A DNA stretch of 58,512 nt from Chromobacterium vaccinii (GCF_000971335.1 NZ_JZJL01000032.1:1-58512), one strand, 5' to 3'. Shown: positions 38,381-50,705, counted from the stretch's first letter. The notes: generated from the sequence alone by a model not told the origin. Numbers and translations: made by a program.

Positions 38381-39091
38381 TCACTCGCCCAAGTAGGCGT
38401 TGCGCACGCGTTCGTCGTTGAGCAGCTCCTTGGCGTCGCCGCTCATGGTGATGCGGCCGCTTTCCATCACGTAGCCACGCTGCGACACCTCCAGCGCCAG
38501 CTTGGCGTTCTGCTCCACCAGCAGCATGGTCACGCCCTGCTTGGACACCATCTGGATGATCTCGAAGATCTTCTCGACGATGATGGGCGCGAGACCCATC
38601 GACGGCTCGTCCAGCAGCAGCAGCTTGGGCCTGGACAGCATCGCCCGCCCCATCGCCACCATCTGCTGCTCGCCGCCGGACAGGGTGCCGGCCAGTTGCA
38701 GGCGGCGCTCCTTCAGGCGCGGGAACAGTTCGTAAACGTGCTCGATCTCGCTCTGGATGGCGGCCTTGTCGTTGCGGTAGTAGGCGCCCATCTGCAGGTT
38801 TTCCTCCACCGTCAGCTTGGCGAACACGCCGCGGCCTTCCGGCACCATGGCCAGGCCGTGGCGGACGAAATCGTGCGACGGAATCGACGCCACGTCCTTG
38901 CCGTCGTAGACAATGCTGCCGCCGGACTTCTTCACCATGCCCACCAGCGTCTTCAGCGTGGTGGTCTTGCCGGCGCCGTTGGCGCCGATCAGCGTCACCA
39001 ATTCGCCCTGGTCGATGTGAAAATCGACCCCCTTGACCGCCTGAATGCCGCCATAGGCCACTTGCAGGTTTTTGACTTCCAGAATGCTCAT
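38381..39091 (-). CDS. livF: Branched-chain amino-acid ABC transporter, ATPase LivF
   Basis: 236 residues from MSILEVKNLQVAYGGIQAVK; the ATG overlaps the livG stop (ATGA), which rules out the longer reading to 39202. It has Walker A (GANGAGKTTTLKTL), the ABC signature (AGTLSGGEQQMVAMGRAMLS) and Walker B (LLLDEPSMGLAPI). As one of two ATPases it powers uptake of Leu/Ile/Val or related amino acids. It is the last gene of livHMGF. Confidence 0.95.
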   Translation of the reverse strand: MSILEVKNLQVAYGGIQAVKGVDFHIDQGELVTLIGANGAGKTTTLKTLVGMVKKSGGSIVYDGKDVASIPSHDFVRHGLAMVPEGRGVFAKLTVEENLQMGAYYRNDKAAIQSEIEHVYELFPRLKERRLQLAGTLSGGEQQMVAMGRAMLSRPKLLLLDEPSMGLAPIIVEKIFEIIQMVSKQGVTMLLVEQNAKLALEVSQRGYVMESGRITMSGDAKELLNDERVRNAYLGE

Positions 39092-39858
39092 GCGTGGGCC
39101 GCTCCCAGGTAGGCTTCGATCACTTTCGGATTGCGGCGCACTTCTTCCGGCACGCCCTCGGCGATCTTCTTGCCGTAATCCAGCACCGCGATGCGGTCGC
39201 ACAGACCCATCATCAGCTTGACGTCGTGCTCGATCAGCAGCACGGTGACGCCGCCGTCGCGGATCTTGCTCATCAAGGCCTTCAACTCTTCGGTTTCGCG
39301 CGGATTCATGCCGGCGGCCGGCTCGTCCAGCGCCAGCAGCTTGGGCTCGGTGGCCAGCGCGCGGGCGATCTCCAGACGGCGCTGGTGGCCGTAGGACAGG
39401 TTGCGGGCGCGCTCCTCGGCCACGTCGGCGATGCCCACGTACTCCAGCAGCTCCCAGGCCTTGGCCTCGATCGAGCGCTCCTCGTCCATCGTGCCCTTGT
39501 CGCGCAGCACCGCGCCCAGCGCGCCCGCCTTGGAGCGGATGTGGCGGCCCACCATCACGTTCTCCAGCGCCGTCATCTCGGCGAACAGGCGAATGTTCTG
39601 GAAGGTGCGGGCGATGCCGGCGGCCACCACCACGTGCGGTTTCTGCTGGAACAGATCGTGGCCGTCGAAAGCGAACTTGCCTTCGTCCGGCACGTAAAGG
39701 CCGGTCAATACGTTGAACAAGGTGGTCTTGCCGGCGCCGTTCGGTCCGATCAGGCCGTAGATCTCGCCCTTGTTGATGGTCAGCCCGACGTCGCTCAGCG
39801 CGTGCAGGCCGCCGAAGCGTTTATGAATGCCTTCGATTTTCAGCAAAACTTCAGCCAT
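39088..39858 (-). CDS. livG: Branched-chain amino-acid ABC transporter, ATPase LivG
   Basis: 256 residues. Walker A is GPNGAGKTTLFNVLTG, the signature is ARNLSYGHQRRLEIARALA (SYGHQ, the LivG form of the signature) and Walker B is LLALDEPAAGMNP. The N-terminus is MAEVLLKIEGIHKRFGGLHA. It starts just two bases after the end of livM, so the operon is tightly coupled. Confidence 0.95.
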   Translation of the reverse strand: MAEVLLKIEGIHKRFGGLHALSDVGLTINKGEIYGLIGPNGAGKTTLFNVLTGLYVPDEGKFAFDGHDLFQQKPHVVVAAGIARTFQNIRLFAEMTALENVMVGRHIRSKAGALGAVLRDKGTMDEERSIEAKAWELLEYVGIADVAEERARNLSYGHQRRLEIARALATEPKLLALDEPAAGMNPRETEELKALMSKIRDGGVTVLLIEHDVKLMMGLCDRIAVLDYGKKIAEGVPEEVRRNPKVIEAYLGAAHA

Positions 39859-39860
39859 GA

Positions 39861-40952
39861 TTAACCTTTCTGCGCAGCCGCTTCTTCTTTGGCGTGCTGG
39901 AATTCAGCCTTACGGCGCTTGGAAGGCCACATCCCTTCCGGACGGACCAGCATCATCACCACCATCGCCAGACCAAACAGCAGCATGCGGGCATTCTCCG
40001 GATCGATCAGCATCCGGCCGAAGGTTTTCATCTGCAGCGGGCCGATCACGTCGCGCAGGATTTCCGGGGCGATGGTCAGCACCACCGCGCCCAGGATCAC
40101 GCCCGGGATATGCCCCATGCCGCCCAGCACGATCATGGCCAGGATCATGATGGACTCCAGCAGGCTGAACGATTCCGGCGACACGAAGCCCTGGAAGGAG
40201 GCGAACAGGCCGCCGGCCACGCCGCCGGACAAGGCGCCCAGGCCGAAGGCCAGCAGCTTGATGTTGCGGATGTTGATGCCCATCGCCGCGGCTGCGATGT
40301 CGTCCTCGCGCAGCGCCACCCAGGCGCGGCCAATGCGGGAGTGCTGCAGGCGCCAGGCCATGATCACCACCAGCACGGTCAGCGCCAGAAACAGGTAGTA
40401 GTACAGGTAGACGTTGTGGAAGCTCAGGCCGAACAACTCGATGGTCTGGCCCAGCGACGCGCCGCCGATGTGGATCGGGTCGATCAGGTTGATGCCCTGC
40501 GGGCCGTTGGTGATGTTGATAGGCGAGTTCAGGTTGTTCATGAAGATGCGCACGATCTCGCCGAAACCCAGGGTCACGATGGCCAGGTAGTCGCCCTTCA
40601 GCTTCAGCACCGGCGTGCCCAGCAACACCCCGCCCAGCGAGGCGCAGGCGGCGCCCAAGGGGATGGTCAGGAAGAACAGCCAGTGGATGTCGAAGTGCGG
40701 CGAGCTCAGCAGCGCGTAGGTATACGCGCCGATCGCGTAGAAGGCGATGAAGCCCAGGTCCAGCAGGCCGGCGAAGCCCACCACGATGTTCAGACCCAGC
40801 GCCAGCATCACGTACAGCAGCGCGAAGTCGATGATGCGCACCCAGGAATTGCCCAGCGTGCCGCCGACCAGGAAAGGCAGCACGGCGAGGAGGACGGCGC
40901 TGGCGGCGAATACCGCCATTTTCTTGCCGGTGCTCAGATGGTTCAGATCCAT
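39861..40952 (-). CDS. livM: Branched-chain amino-acid ABC transporter, permease LivM
   Basis: 363 residues from MDLNHLSTGKKMAVFAASAV with GGAGGAGAG upstream. It has about ten membrane helices, and the family segment LGLNIVVGFAGLLDLGFIAF followed by GDYLAIVTLGFGEIVRIFMN (EAA-like). It forms the membrane pore with LivH. It is slightly shorter than E. coli LivM because the N-terminal extension is reduced. Confidence 0.94.
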   Translation of the reverse strand: MDLNHLSTGKKMAVFAASAVLLAVLPFLVGGTLGNSWVRIIDFALLYVMLALGLNIVVGFAGLLDLGFIAFYAIGAYTYALLSSPHFDIHWLFFLTIPLGAACASLGGVLLGTPVLKLKGDYLAIVTLGFGEIVRIFMNNLNSPINITNGPQGINLIDPIHIGGASLGQTIELFGLSFHNVYLYYYLFLALTVLVVIMAWRLQHSRIGRAWVALREDDIAAAAMGINIRNIKLLAFGLGALSGGVAGGLFASFQGFVSPESFSLLESIMILAMIVLGGMGHIPGVILGAVVLTIAPEILRDVIGPLQMKTFGRMLIDPENARMLLFGLAMVVMMLVRPEGMWPSKRRKAEFQHAKEEAAAQKG

Positions 40953-40968
40953 GTCTCTCTCCTCCGGA

Positions 40969-41898
40969 TCAGGCGCGGTCGGCCATTTTTTCGCCCAGCA
41001 GGCCGGACGGACGGAAGATCAGCACCAGGATCAGCACCATGAAGGCGATGATGTCCTGATAGTTGGACCCCAGGAAACCGCCGGTCAGCGTGCCGATGTA
41101 GCCGGCGCCCAGGCTTTCGATGATGCCCAGCAGGATGCCGCCGGCCACCGCGCCGCCCAGATTGCCGATGCCGCCCAGCACCGCGGCGGTGAACGCCTTC
41201 AGGCCAATCATGAAGCCCATGTAGTAGTGGGCCTGCTCGTAGTTGGTGGCCACCATCACGCCGGCGATCGCGCCCAGGCCGGAGCCGATGACGAAGGTGG
41301 CGGAAATGATGGTGTTGACGTTGACCCCCATCAGGCCGGCCACGGCCGGATTCTGGCTGGTGGCGCGCATCGCGCGGCCAAGCTTGGTCCTCTCCACCAT
41401 CAGCAGCAGGCCGGCCATGATGGCCAGGCACAGCACGATGATCACGATCTGCAGCTTGGTGATGCTGGCGCCGAAGATGGTCACCACGTCATGGTCCAGA
41501 ATCTGCGGGAAGGGGATGTAATTGCGGCCCCAGATCAGGATGGCGACCTGTTGCAGCACGATGGATACGCCGATGGCGGTGATCAGCGGCGCCAGGCGCT
41601 GCTTGCCCCGCAACGGGCGGTAGGCGATGCGCTCGATGGTGAAGCCGAGCAGCATGCAGGCCGGAATGGCCACCAGCAGGCCGATCAGCACCAGCGCCGG
41701 CCCCGGAAGGTTGATGCCCATGCCCATCAGGGTGGTGATGACGGTGATGGTGACCATGGCGCCGAACATCACCACCTCGCCGTGGGCGAAGTTGATCAGG
41801 CCCATGATGCCGTACACCATGGTGTAGCCCAGCGCGATCAGCGCATAGATGCTGCCCAGAACGAGGCCGTTCAGGATTTGCTGCAGAAAAATGTCCAC
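40969..41898 (-). CDS. livH: Branched-chain amino-acid ABC transporter, permease LivH
   Basis: 309 residues starting with GTG at 41898 (GGAG upstream), then DIFLQQILNGLVLGSIYALI. It has about eight to nine membrane helices, with the family signatures LGYTMVYGIMGLINFAHGE and GSGLGAIAGVMVATNYEQAH. It is the first gene of the operon. No binding protein (LivJ/K) lies upstream or downstream, so the soluble component is encoded elsewhere. Transcription starts at the promoter at 42023-42052. Confidence 0.94.
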   Translation of the reverse strand: MDIFLQQILNGLVLGSIYALIALGYTMVYGIMGLINFAHGEVVMFGAMVTITVITTLMGMGINLPGPALVLIGLLVAIPACMLLGFTIERIAYRPLRGKQRLAPLITAIGVSIVLQQVAILIWGRNYIPFPQILDHDVVTIFGASITKLQIVIIVLCLAIMAGLLLMVERTKLGRAMRATSQNPAVAGLMGVNVNTIISATFVIGSGLGAIAGVMVATNYEQAHYYMGFMIGLKAFTAAVLGGIGNLGGAVAGGILLGIIESLGAGYIGTLTGGFLGSNYQDIIAFMVLILVLIFRPSGLLGEKMADRA

Positions 41899-42231
41899 GT
41901 TTGGAGATCTCCTCTGATTGTCTACCCGGCAGCTTTGCGGGATGTCTCCTCTTATTGACTGCTGCCTGTTTTACCGCCTGGGACGCGCCGTTTTTTTTGG
42001 CTTCTGTCCGACAGGCGAACCGATTATCACCATGTATCCAATCGACTGTCAATTGCGAATAGTCGTCTCAAAAACAGCCTGTGAAACCATCTTTTAAAAT
42101 CAATTTATCCATTTGATTTCAAAAGGATTTTCATTGTTTTCTTCATGTGGAAATTTACTATAGACCCGACTTGGCAAAACTCTTTCCCTTTTACAGTCCA
42201 TTTTACATTTCAGTCATATTTGCCATTCTTT
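41899..42231. other. Leader and upstream region of livHMGF
   Basis: Contains the liv promoter (42023-42052) and, between it and livH, a 125-base leader. The rest (42060-42231) is AT-rich on the side of the small gene at 42232; no other ORF or repeat is visible. Confidence 0.55.
42023..42052 (-). promoter_or_regulatory. livH: Sigma-70 promoter of livHMGF
   Basis: Read on the minus strand, TTGACA (complement of 42047-42052) is a perfect -35; 18 bases later GATAAT (complement of 42023-42028) matches the -10 in five of six positions. It is about 125 bases upstream of livH. Confidence 0.75.
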
Positions 42232-42447
42232 TTATTCACATTCGAACAGGCCCCTCGCGTCCCGTGCACCCATTGCGAACATACACGCATGAGCATCATT
42301 CATTTGCATACAATCTACAGTACCACTTGCTATCCATTTTTCTGCAACCGCCGGACTGTAGAAAATTTCTTGCGGAATCGCCTTTCCCTCTGTGACTTCA
42401 TGCCGGCGCCGATTCAAATATGCAACATCCATGCCAATTCTCACCAT
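42232..42447 (-). CDS. Small unknown protein between ast and liv operons
   Basis: 71 residues: MVRIGMDVAYLNRRRHEVTE, then GKAIPQEIFYSPAVAEKWIA, then a Cys/Met-rich end (GTVDCMQMNDAHACMFAM). The amino-acid pattern looks coding although the DNA is AT-richer than the neighbours. The open frame continues upstream through the aruB terminator, so I take the first plausible ATG at 42447; the ribosome site is weak. No family recognised. It may be a remnant of a larger gene or a small strain-specific protein. Confidence 0.5.
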   Translation of the reverse strand: MVRIGMDVAYLNRRRHEVTEGKAIPQEIFYSPAVAEKWIASGTVDCMQMNDAHACMFAMGARDARGLFECE

Positions 42448-42506
42448 AGTCCCGCATTTGGAATAGCCGGCAAGCAATTTGTTAACAGCCGCTAAATCCG
42501 CGTACA

Positions 42507-42542
42507 AGAAAAAACCCGCGCCGGCGCTGCCGGGGCGGGTTT
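42507..42542 (-). terminator. Terminator of the aru operon
   Basis: AAACCCGC (42512-42519) pairs with GCGGGTTT (42535-42542), and an inner CCGGC/GCCGG stem (42521-42525, 42529-42533) extends it. On the minus strand TTTTCTT follows. It ends aruB, 19 bases past its stop. Confidence 0.85.
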
Positions 42543-42560
42543 CAATGCGGAAAGCGCGGC

Positions 42561-43907
42561 TCAGGCCAGTTGGAAGGGATAGACGCTGCCCAGACCCAGG
42601 ATGCGGGTCAGTTCCTCCAGCGCGCCGCGGCATTCGGCCAACAGCTGCGGATCGGCCAGATCCTCGGGCGCCAGCCGGTCGCGGTAATGGCGGTCCACCC
42701 AGTCGTTGAGCGTCGCGAACAGCGCGTCGCTCATCAGCACCCTGGGATTCACCGCCGCCAGCTCGGACTCGGTCAAGGCCACGCGCAAGCGCAGGCAGGC
42801 CGGGCCCCCGCCATTCTGCATGCTTTGCTTCAGGTCGAACGCCCTGACCTCGTCGATCGGGCCGCCGCTGGCGATGAGCTTTTGCAGATAGCTCCACACC
42901 CGTTCGCTGTTGCGGCACTCTTCCGGCACCACGATCAGCATCTTGCCGCCGGGCTTGGAGAGCAACTGGCTGTTGAACAGATAGCTCTTCACCGCCTCCT
43001 CCACCGTCACCTCGGCGCGCGGCACCTCGATGGCGGCGAAACGGCCGCCGCGGGCCGCCAGCTTGCGGGCGACCTCGTCCAGCACGTCGGCCTGGTTGAG
43101 GAAGGCCTGCTGATGGTGGAACAGCACTTCGCCGTTGCCGACCGCAATCACGTCGTTGTGGAACACGCCGGCGTCTATGGTGTCCGGGTCCTGCTGCGCG
43201 TACACCACGCCTGCCTCGGCCAGGCCGTGCAGCCTGGCCACCGCCTGGCTGGCCTCCAGCGTCTGCCGCGCCGGAAACTTGGCTGGCTTAGAATAGCGCA
43301 TGTCGAAAGCCGCCGCGCCGAACACGAAGAACTCCACGCCCGGCTGGCCGTAGCCGGCGCAGAAGCGGGTATGGTTGGCCGCGCCCTCGTCGCCGAAGTG
43401 CATCTGCGCCGGCAGCGCCTCATGCACCGCGAAGCGCGCCTCGTCGGCGAACATCGCCCGCAGCACGCGGCCGGTGGTCGGGTGCTCGATCGAGCGGTGG
43501 AACTTGTTGTTCAGATTGGCCGGCGTGAAATGCACGCGGCCGTCGGCGGTGTCGGCCGACGGGCTGACCGTGGCCGCGTTGGCGGTCCACATGCAGGACG
43601 CCGACGTCGCCGCCGCCAGGATGGCGGGCGCCTCCCTGGCCGCGCGGGCGATCACCTCGGCGTCGCTGCCGGCAAAGCCCAGCCGGCGCAAGGACGCCAC
43701 GTCGGGCCGCTCCTGCGGCGCCAGCACGCCCTGCTTGAAGCCCAGGTCGTGCAGCGCCTTCATTTTCTGCAGGCCCTGCTTGGCCGCCAGCTTGGGATTG
43801 GACGCCGCTCTGACGTTGCTGGTGGAGGCGACGTTGCCGAAGGACAGGCCGCTGTAGTTGTGCGTCGGGCCGACCAGGCCGTCGAAATTCACTTCATAGG
43901 CGTTCAT
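42561..43907 (-). CDS. astB: N-succinylarginine dihydrolase
   Basis: 448 residues from [20 protein letters not shown], with GAGGGGAA upstream, the typical length for AstB/AruB. It converts succinylarginine to succinylornithine, ammonia and CO2. Signature segments of the amidinotransferase-like fold are [57 protein letters not shown] and [16 protein letters not shown] (catalytic Cys near the end). It is the second step of the arginine succinyltransferase pathway and the last gene of the operon. Confidence 0.96.
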   Translation of the reverse strand: MNAYEVNFDGLVGPTHNYSGLSFGNVASTSNVRAASNPKLAAKQGLQKMKALHDLGFKQGVLAPQERPDVASLRRLGFAGSDAEVIARAAREAPAILAAATSASCMWTANAATVSPSADTADGRVHFTPANLNNKFHRSIEHPTTGRVLRAMFADEARFAVHEALPAQMHFGDEGAANHTRFCAGYGQPGVEFFVFGAAAFDMRYSKPAKFPARQTLEASQAVARLHGLAEAGVVYAQQDPDTIDAGVFHNDVIAVGNGEVLFHHQQAFLNQADVLDEVARKLAARGGRFAAIEVPRAEVTVEEAVKSYLFNSQLLSKPGGKMLIVVPEECRNSERVWSYLQKLIASGGPIDEVRAFDLKQSMQNGGGPACLRLRVALTESELAAVNPRVLMSDALFATLNDWVDRHYRDRLAPEDLADPQLLAECRGALEELTRILGLGSVYPFQLA

Positions 43908-43917
43908 CGCATTCCCC

Positions 43918-46421
<2,504 letters not shown>

Positions 46422-46433
46422 GGCCAGGCCTCC

Positions 46434-47453
46434 TTAGTCTTGCTGCAAACCGGCGACGCGCACCCTGTCGCCGCTGGATACGCCCAGCGCCTTGGCCGCG
46501 TCGGGATTGATGAAGGCCACGCCGTCCACCACCGCCACGCGGGCGGCGGTGGCGGCGAAACCGGCCAGGCGCTGGTTGCTGACCAGCTGCAGGCTGGCCT
46601 GCGCCGGCAGGCTGGCCTGGATTTCCACCGGGTAAGCCCGGCTGTGCTCCACCGTCTTCAGGCGGTCCAGCTCGGCGGTCAGCACCGCGCCGCCGTCGAA
46701 GATGTCCAGATAGTTGTCGGCTTCGAAGCCTTCCTTGCACAGCAATTGGCAAACGCGCTCGAAGTGCGGGTGGATCTGGCCGATCGCCTGCTGCGCCTCG
46801 TCGGGCAGCAGCGGCACGTAGATCGGGTAGCTGGGCATCAGCTCGGCGATGAAGGTCTTGCTGTGGCTGACGAAGGCCTGCTCCACCTGCAGGAAATCCA
46901 GGTTGAAGAAGCGGCGGCCGATCGCGTTCCAGAACGGCGACTGGCCGGCGTCGTCGTGCACGCCCTGCATCTCGGCGATGATGCGGCGGCCGAAGCGCTC
47001 GCGCTCGCCGGCGATGAACAGCAGCCGGGCGCGCGACATCAGCTCGCCGGCGATGGCGTCCAGCCCGCTGTCGACAAAGAAGCCGCACAGCTGCACGGTG
47101 CCGGTCAGGTCGTGACAGATGTTGAGCACGTGGACGCGGTTGTTGACCTTGAGCGCGCGGGAGGCGTGGACCGCGGTTTCGCTGCGGTAGCTGTAGAAGG
47201 GCTCGTCGAAGCCGGCCGACGCGCAGATCGACGCGGTGCCCACCACCGCGCCGCCCTGCTCCAGCGCGAACATATAGTAGTCGCGGCTGGCTTCGCCGGT
47301 GGCTTCGTGCTCGAAGGCGCTGACCGACTGCTGTATGCGTTCGAACAGCTTCTCGCGGTTGCTCGGCAGGCTGGTGACGCCGATGCCGCTGGCTTGCGCC
47401 AGCCGCTCGATCGCCGGCAGGTCCGAGGTGCGGACGGGACGCACGGTAAACAT
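46434..47453 (-). CDS. aruF: Arginine/ornithine N-succinyltransferase, first (alpha, AruF-like) subunit
   Basis: 339 residues from MFTVRPVRTSDLPAIERLAQ; GGGAGGTAG upstream fixes the start (the reading to 47573 is a run-on). It is homologous to the next gene: TVQLCGFFVDSGLDAIAGEL, RRIIAEMQGVHDDAGQSPFW, IFDGGAVLTAELDRLKTVEH. As in Pseudomonas, two AstA-like subunits are encoded in the order aruF-aruG. The two copies have diverged at the CoA-loop, where AruG keeps the HPDYR-type segment. Confidence 0.94.
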   Translation of the reverse strand: MFTVRPVRTSDLPAIERLAQASGIGVTSLPSNREKLFERIQQSVSAFEHEATGEASRDYYMFALEQGGAVVGTASICASAGFDEPFYSYRSETAVHASRALKVNNRVHVLNICHDLTGTVQLCGFFVDSGLDAIAGELMSRARLLFIAGERERFGRRIIAEMQGVHDDAGQSPFWNAIGRRFFNLDFLQVEQAFVSHSKTFIAELMPSYPIYVPLLPDEAQQAIGQIHPHFERVCQLLCKEGFEADNYLDIFDGGAVLTAELDRLKTVEHSRAYPVEIQASLPAQASLQLVSNQRLAGFAATAARVAVVDGVAFINPDAAKALGVSSGDRVRVAGLQQD

Positions 47454-47592
47454 GGGACTACCTCCCTGGGTTGGGGCGGCCGCGCGTATCGCGGGCGCAG
47501 CCGCAGCCGCGACCCGGCCGAAGCGGGGTCGTGGCGTTTGCGTCTTGGTCGGGAAAGCCGCATGGCGAGCCACGCGGCGCGGCCTTGCTGGC

Positions 47593-48807
47593 TTACTTGG
47601 CGGACTGCAGATCGGCGATGGCGGCGTCGAGGCGCTTCAGACCCTCGTCGATGTCGGCATCGCTGATCACCAGCGACGGCGCCAGGCGCAGCACGCTCAG
47701 GCCCGCCACCAGAATCATCAGTTGCTGCTTCTCGGCAGCCTTCAGGAATTCGCGGGCGCGGCCGTTGTATTCGTCGGTCAGCACGCAGCCGATCAACAGG
47801 CCCCTGCCGCGCACCAGCTTGAACACCTTGTACTTGGCGTTGATCGCCTCCAGGCCGGCCACCAGACGGTTGTGGCGCGCCTCGACCCCGGCGAGCACCT
47901 CGGGCGAGCTGACGATGGACACCACCTTGTGGGCCACCGCACAGGCCAGCGGATTGCCGCCGTAAGTGGAGCCGTGGCTGCCGATGCCGAAGCTCTTGGC
48001 CACCTTCTCGGTTGTCAGCATCGCGCCGATCGGGAAGCCGCCGCCTATGCCCTTGGCGGACGACAGGATGTCCGGCGTCACGCCGTACTGCTGGTAGGCG
48101 TACAGCGCGCCGGTGCGGCCCATGCCGCTTTGCACTTCGTCGAAGATCAGCAGCGCGTTGTGCGCATCGCACAGCTCGCGCGCGGCCTTGAGGAATGCCG
48201 GATCGGCCGGCAGCACGCCGCTCTCTCCCTGAACGGGCTCGATCACCACCGCGCAGGTCTTGTCGGAGATGGCCGCCTTCAGCGATTCGATGTCGTTGAA
48301 TTCGAAATGGCCGATGCCGCCCGGCACCGGGCCGAAGCCTTCGGTGTACTTGGGCTGGCCGCCCACGCTGACGGTGAACAGCGTGCGGCCATGGAAGGAA
48401 TTGACGCAGGACAGGATCTGGTTCTTGTCGGCGCCGAAGTTGTCATGAGCGTACTTGCGCGCCAGCTTGAACGCGGCCTCGTTGGCCTCGGCGCCGGAGT
48501 TGCAGAAGAACACGCGCTCGGCGAAGGTCTTCTCCACCAGCAGGCTGGCCAGCTTCAGCGCCGGCTCGTTGGTGAACACATTGGACACGTGCCACAGCTT
48601 GTTGGCCTGCTCGGTCAGCGCGGCCACCAGTTCCGGGTGGCAATGGCCCAGCGAGTTGACGGCGATGCCGCCGGCCAGGTCGACGAATTCGCGGCCGTCC
48701 TGGTCCCAGACGCGGGATCCTTCGCCGCGAACCGGGATGAAACCGGCCGGGCCGTAGTTGGGCACCATGATCTGGTCGAAATCAGCGCGGGTTACCGAAT
48801 TGCTCAT
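47593..48807 (-). CDS. astC: Succinylornithine/acetylornithine transaminase
   Basis: 404 residues of a class III PLP aminotransferase. The PLP lysine lies in [16 protein letters not shown]; other signatures are [54 protein letters not shown] and [15 protein letters not shown]. In this operon position (aruC) it converts succinylornithine to succinylglutamate semialdehyde, but the same family also serves arginine biosynthesis as ArgD. First gene of the operon, with about 140 bases to aruF. Confidence 0.94.
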   Translation of the reverse strand: MSNSVTRADFDQIMVPNYGPAGFIPVRGEGSRVWDQDGREFVDLAGGIAVNSLGHCHPELVAALTEQANKLWHVSNVFTNEPALKLASLLVEKTFAERVFFCNSGAEANEAAFKLARKYAHDNFGADKNQILSCVNSFHGRTLFTVSVGGQPKYTEGFGPVPGGIGHFEFNDIESLKAAISDKTCAVVIEPVQGESGVLPADPAFLKAARELCDAHNALLIFDEVQSGMGRTGALYAYQQYGVTPDILSSAKGIGGGFPIGAMLTTEKVAKSFGIGSHGSTYGGNPLACAVAHKVVSIVSSPEVLAGVEARHNRLVAGLEAINAKYKVFKLVRGRGLLIGCVLTDEYNGRAREFLKAAEKQQLMILVAGLSVLRLAPSLVISDADIDEGLKRLDAAIADLQSAK

Positions 48808-49062
48808 TGATGGTTTTCCTTCCTTGTTCTGTCGTGCGCCAACGCTTTTTCCGCGCGGCTGTTTTTACATGCTCGATCGATTCTAAAGGAAGCGGACGAG
48901 AAGTCACTATCCTGTTTGCGACACCGCCGTACAGAAAGCATTCGTTAAAACATGGTTTCATGTTTGACAATCAGCAATATCCATTCTTTGCCCCACTCTT
49001 GCGCCCCATCTGTCGCCCGGCGAGCTGTCTGACAAAAAAATCCATGACCACAGTCAACCATT
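48808..49062. other. Divergent upstream region of aruC and the iron operon
   Basis: Contains the palindrome at 48948-48965 and the upstream side of the Fur-box promoter. No extra ORF is convincing. A possible -10 (TTTAGAAT on the minus strand, around 48887) serves aruC, but its -35 is weak. Confidence 0.45.
48948..48965. promoter_or_regulatory. Palindrome upstream of aruC, candidate operator
   Basis: AAACATG (48948-48954) and CATGTTT (48959-48965) form an 18-base perfect dyad with a GTTT spacer. On the minus strand it sits just after TTGTCA and just before TAACGA, that is, in the spacer of a possible promoter. It does not match the ArgR boxes I know. The bound regulator is unknown. Confidence 0.45.
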
Positions 49063-49088
49063 GAGAATGATTTTCGTTTTTCTATGCT
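49061..49088 (+). promoter_or_regulatory. Fur-box promoter of the iron operon
   Basis: TTGAGA (49061-49066), 16 bases, TATGCT (49083-49088) form the promoter. GAGAATGATTTTCGTTTTT (49063-49081), with 13 of 19 matches to the Fur consensus (GATAATGATAATCATTATC), covers its -35 and spacer. Iron-loaded Fur would therefore repress the operon. Confidence 0.7.
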
Positions 49089-49214
49089 GAAACAGTCCAC
49101 TGCCGTACAACCGCGGCGGTCATGGCTTCGCGGCCGGCGCGTTCCGGCCGAATAACGAGAACGATACGCATTACTTCAGGATGCAATGGAACCCTCATAG
49201 GGAGAAGTGACACT

Positions 49215-50705
49215 GTGAAACGATACGCACCACCCCGCCGGCTGCTGGCCTGCGCCGTCGCCTCCAGCCTGCTGCTGGCCGGCCTGGCCCGCGCCGCCGA
49301 CAGCGCCGACGCCGACGTCAATCCCGCCGACCTGCCGGAAGCCGACCAAGCGATCAAGGCCAAGCCCGATACCCAGTGGACCGGCTGGTGGAACCGCTCC
49401 ACATTGCTGGGCGACATGGGCGGCCTGCGCTCCGCGCTGGGCCGCAACGGCGTCACCCTGGGCCTGACGGAAAGCAGCGAATACCTGCGCAACGTCAGCG
49501 GCGGCGCGCAATACGGCGGCGCCTATCAGGGCCTCTCCACGCTGACGCTGGGCCTGGACACCCAGCGCGCAGGCTGGTGGAACGGCGGCAGCTTCAACGT
49601 CAGCGCGCTGGATATCCACGGCAAGCCGTTCAGCGCCGACCACGTCGGCAGCATCCAGAGCGCCAGCGGCATCGAGGCCGATCGCGCCACCCGGCTGTGG
49701 GAGGCCTGGTTCCAGCAGCAGCTGGACGGCGAGCGGCTGGATGTGAAGATCGGCCAGCAGAGCCTGGACCAGGAATTCATGGCCACCCAGTACGGCGGAG
49801 CCTTCATCGGCACCATGTTCGGCTGGCCGGCGGTGCCGTCCGCCGACTTGCCCGCCGGCGGCCCGGCCTACCCGCTGTCTGGCCTGGGCGTGCGCTTGCG
49901 CGGCAAGATAGGCGACAACCTCACCTGGCTGGGCGGCGCCTTCGCCGGCGACCCGACCCGCGACGTCAGCCAGAATCCGGCCGATCCGCAGCAGTTGAAC
50001 AAGCACGGCACCACCTTCAGCCGCCACGGCGGCACGCTGTTCATCGGCGAGCTGCAGTACGGCCGCAACCTGCCGTCCAACGGCGCGCTGGAAACCCCGC
50101 GCCCGCTGAACGGCATCGGCGGCCTGCCCGGCACCTACAAGATCGGCTTCTGGTATCTGAACCAGAAAACCGCCGATACCCGTTGGGACGTCAACGGCCA
50201 GCCGCTGGCGCTCAACCTGGCCAGCCCGCAGCTGCACAGCGGCAACTACAGCGTTTACGCGGTGGCCGACCAAACCGTGTGGCGGCCGGCCGAGGACAGC
50301 GCGCGGACGCTGAACCTGTTCGCCCGCCTGATGGGCGCGCCCGGCGACCGCAACCTGGTCAGTTTCTCCGCCAACGCCGGCGTGACGCTGACCGCGCCGT
50401 TCGCCGGCCGCGACAACGACACCGTCGGCCTGGCCTTCGGCTACGTCAAGGTGGGCAACCACGCCGCCGGCAACGACGCCGACACCGGCATCGCCAACGG
50501 CAACCCGGCCTATCCGGCGCGCGGCGATGAAACCCAGGTCGAGGCCACCTATATCTATCAATTGACCCCGTGGTGGCAGTGGCAGGCCGACGTGCAGTAC
50601 GTGCGCAACGTCGGCGCCGGCGTGGTGTCGCCGAATGATCCGACTCAGACCCAGCGCATCCCCAACAGCTGGGTGGTGGGCCTGAAGACCAACATCACCT
50701 TCTGA
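49215..50705 (+). CDS. OprB-family carbohydrate-selective porin
   Basis: 496 residues, starting with GTG at 49215 (GGAG about ten bases upstream); the ATG at 49122 lies inside the promoter/UTR. The Sec signal peptide ends at LARAAD. Then come the OprB-type segments TGWWNRSTLLGDMGGLRSAL, WEAWFQQQLDGERLDVKIGQ, FIGTMFGWPAVP and GGTLFIGELQY. The sequence ends with LKTNITF (terminal Phe for outer-membrane insertion). A porin in front of an iron uptake operon is unusual; it may pass a chelated iron compound instead of a sugar. Confidence 0.87.
   Translation: MKRYAPPRRLLACAVASSLLLAGLARAADSADADVNPADLPEADQAIKAKPDTQWTGWWNRSTLLGDMGGLRSALGRNGVTLGLTESSEYLRNVSGGAQYGGAYQGLSTLTLGLDTQRAGWWNGGSFNVSALDIHGKPFSADHVGSIQSASGIEADRATRLWEAWFQQQLDGERLDVKIGQQSLDQEFMATQYGGAFIGTMFGWPAVPSADLPAGGPAYPLSGLGVRLRGKIGDNLTWLGGAFAGDPTRDVSQNPADPQQLNKHGTTFSRHGGTLFIGELQYGRNLPSNGALETPRPLNGIGGLPGTYKIGFWYLNQKTADTRWDVNGQPLALNLASPQLHSGNYSVYAVADQTVWRPAEDSARTLNLFARLMGAPGDRNLVSFSANAGVTLTAPFAGRDNDTVGLAFGYVKVGNHAAGNDADTGIANGNPAYPARGDETQVEATYIYQLTPWWQWQADVQYVRNVGAGVVSPNDPTQTQRIPNSWVVGLKTNITF

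Noticed and set aside
42145-42495. Plus-strand ORF opposite the small gene at 42232
   Set aside because: It is rich in Phe/His/Thr with no ribosome site, whereas the minus-strand frame has a more protein-like composition.
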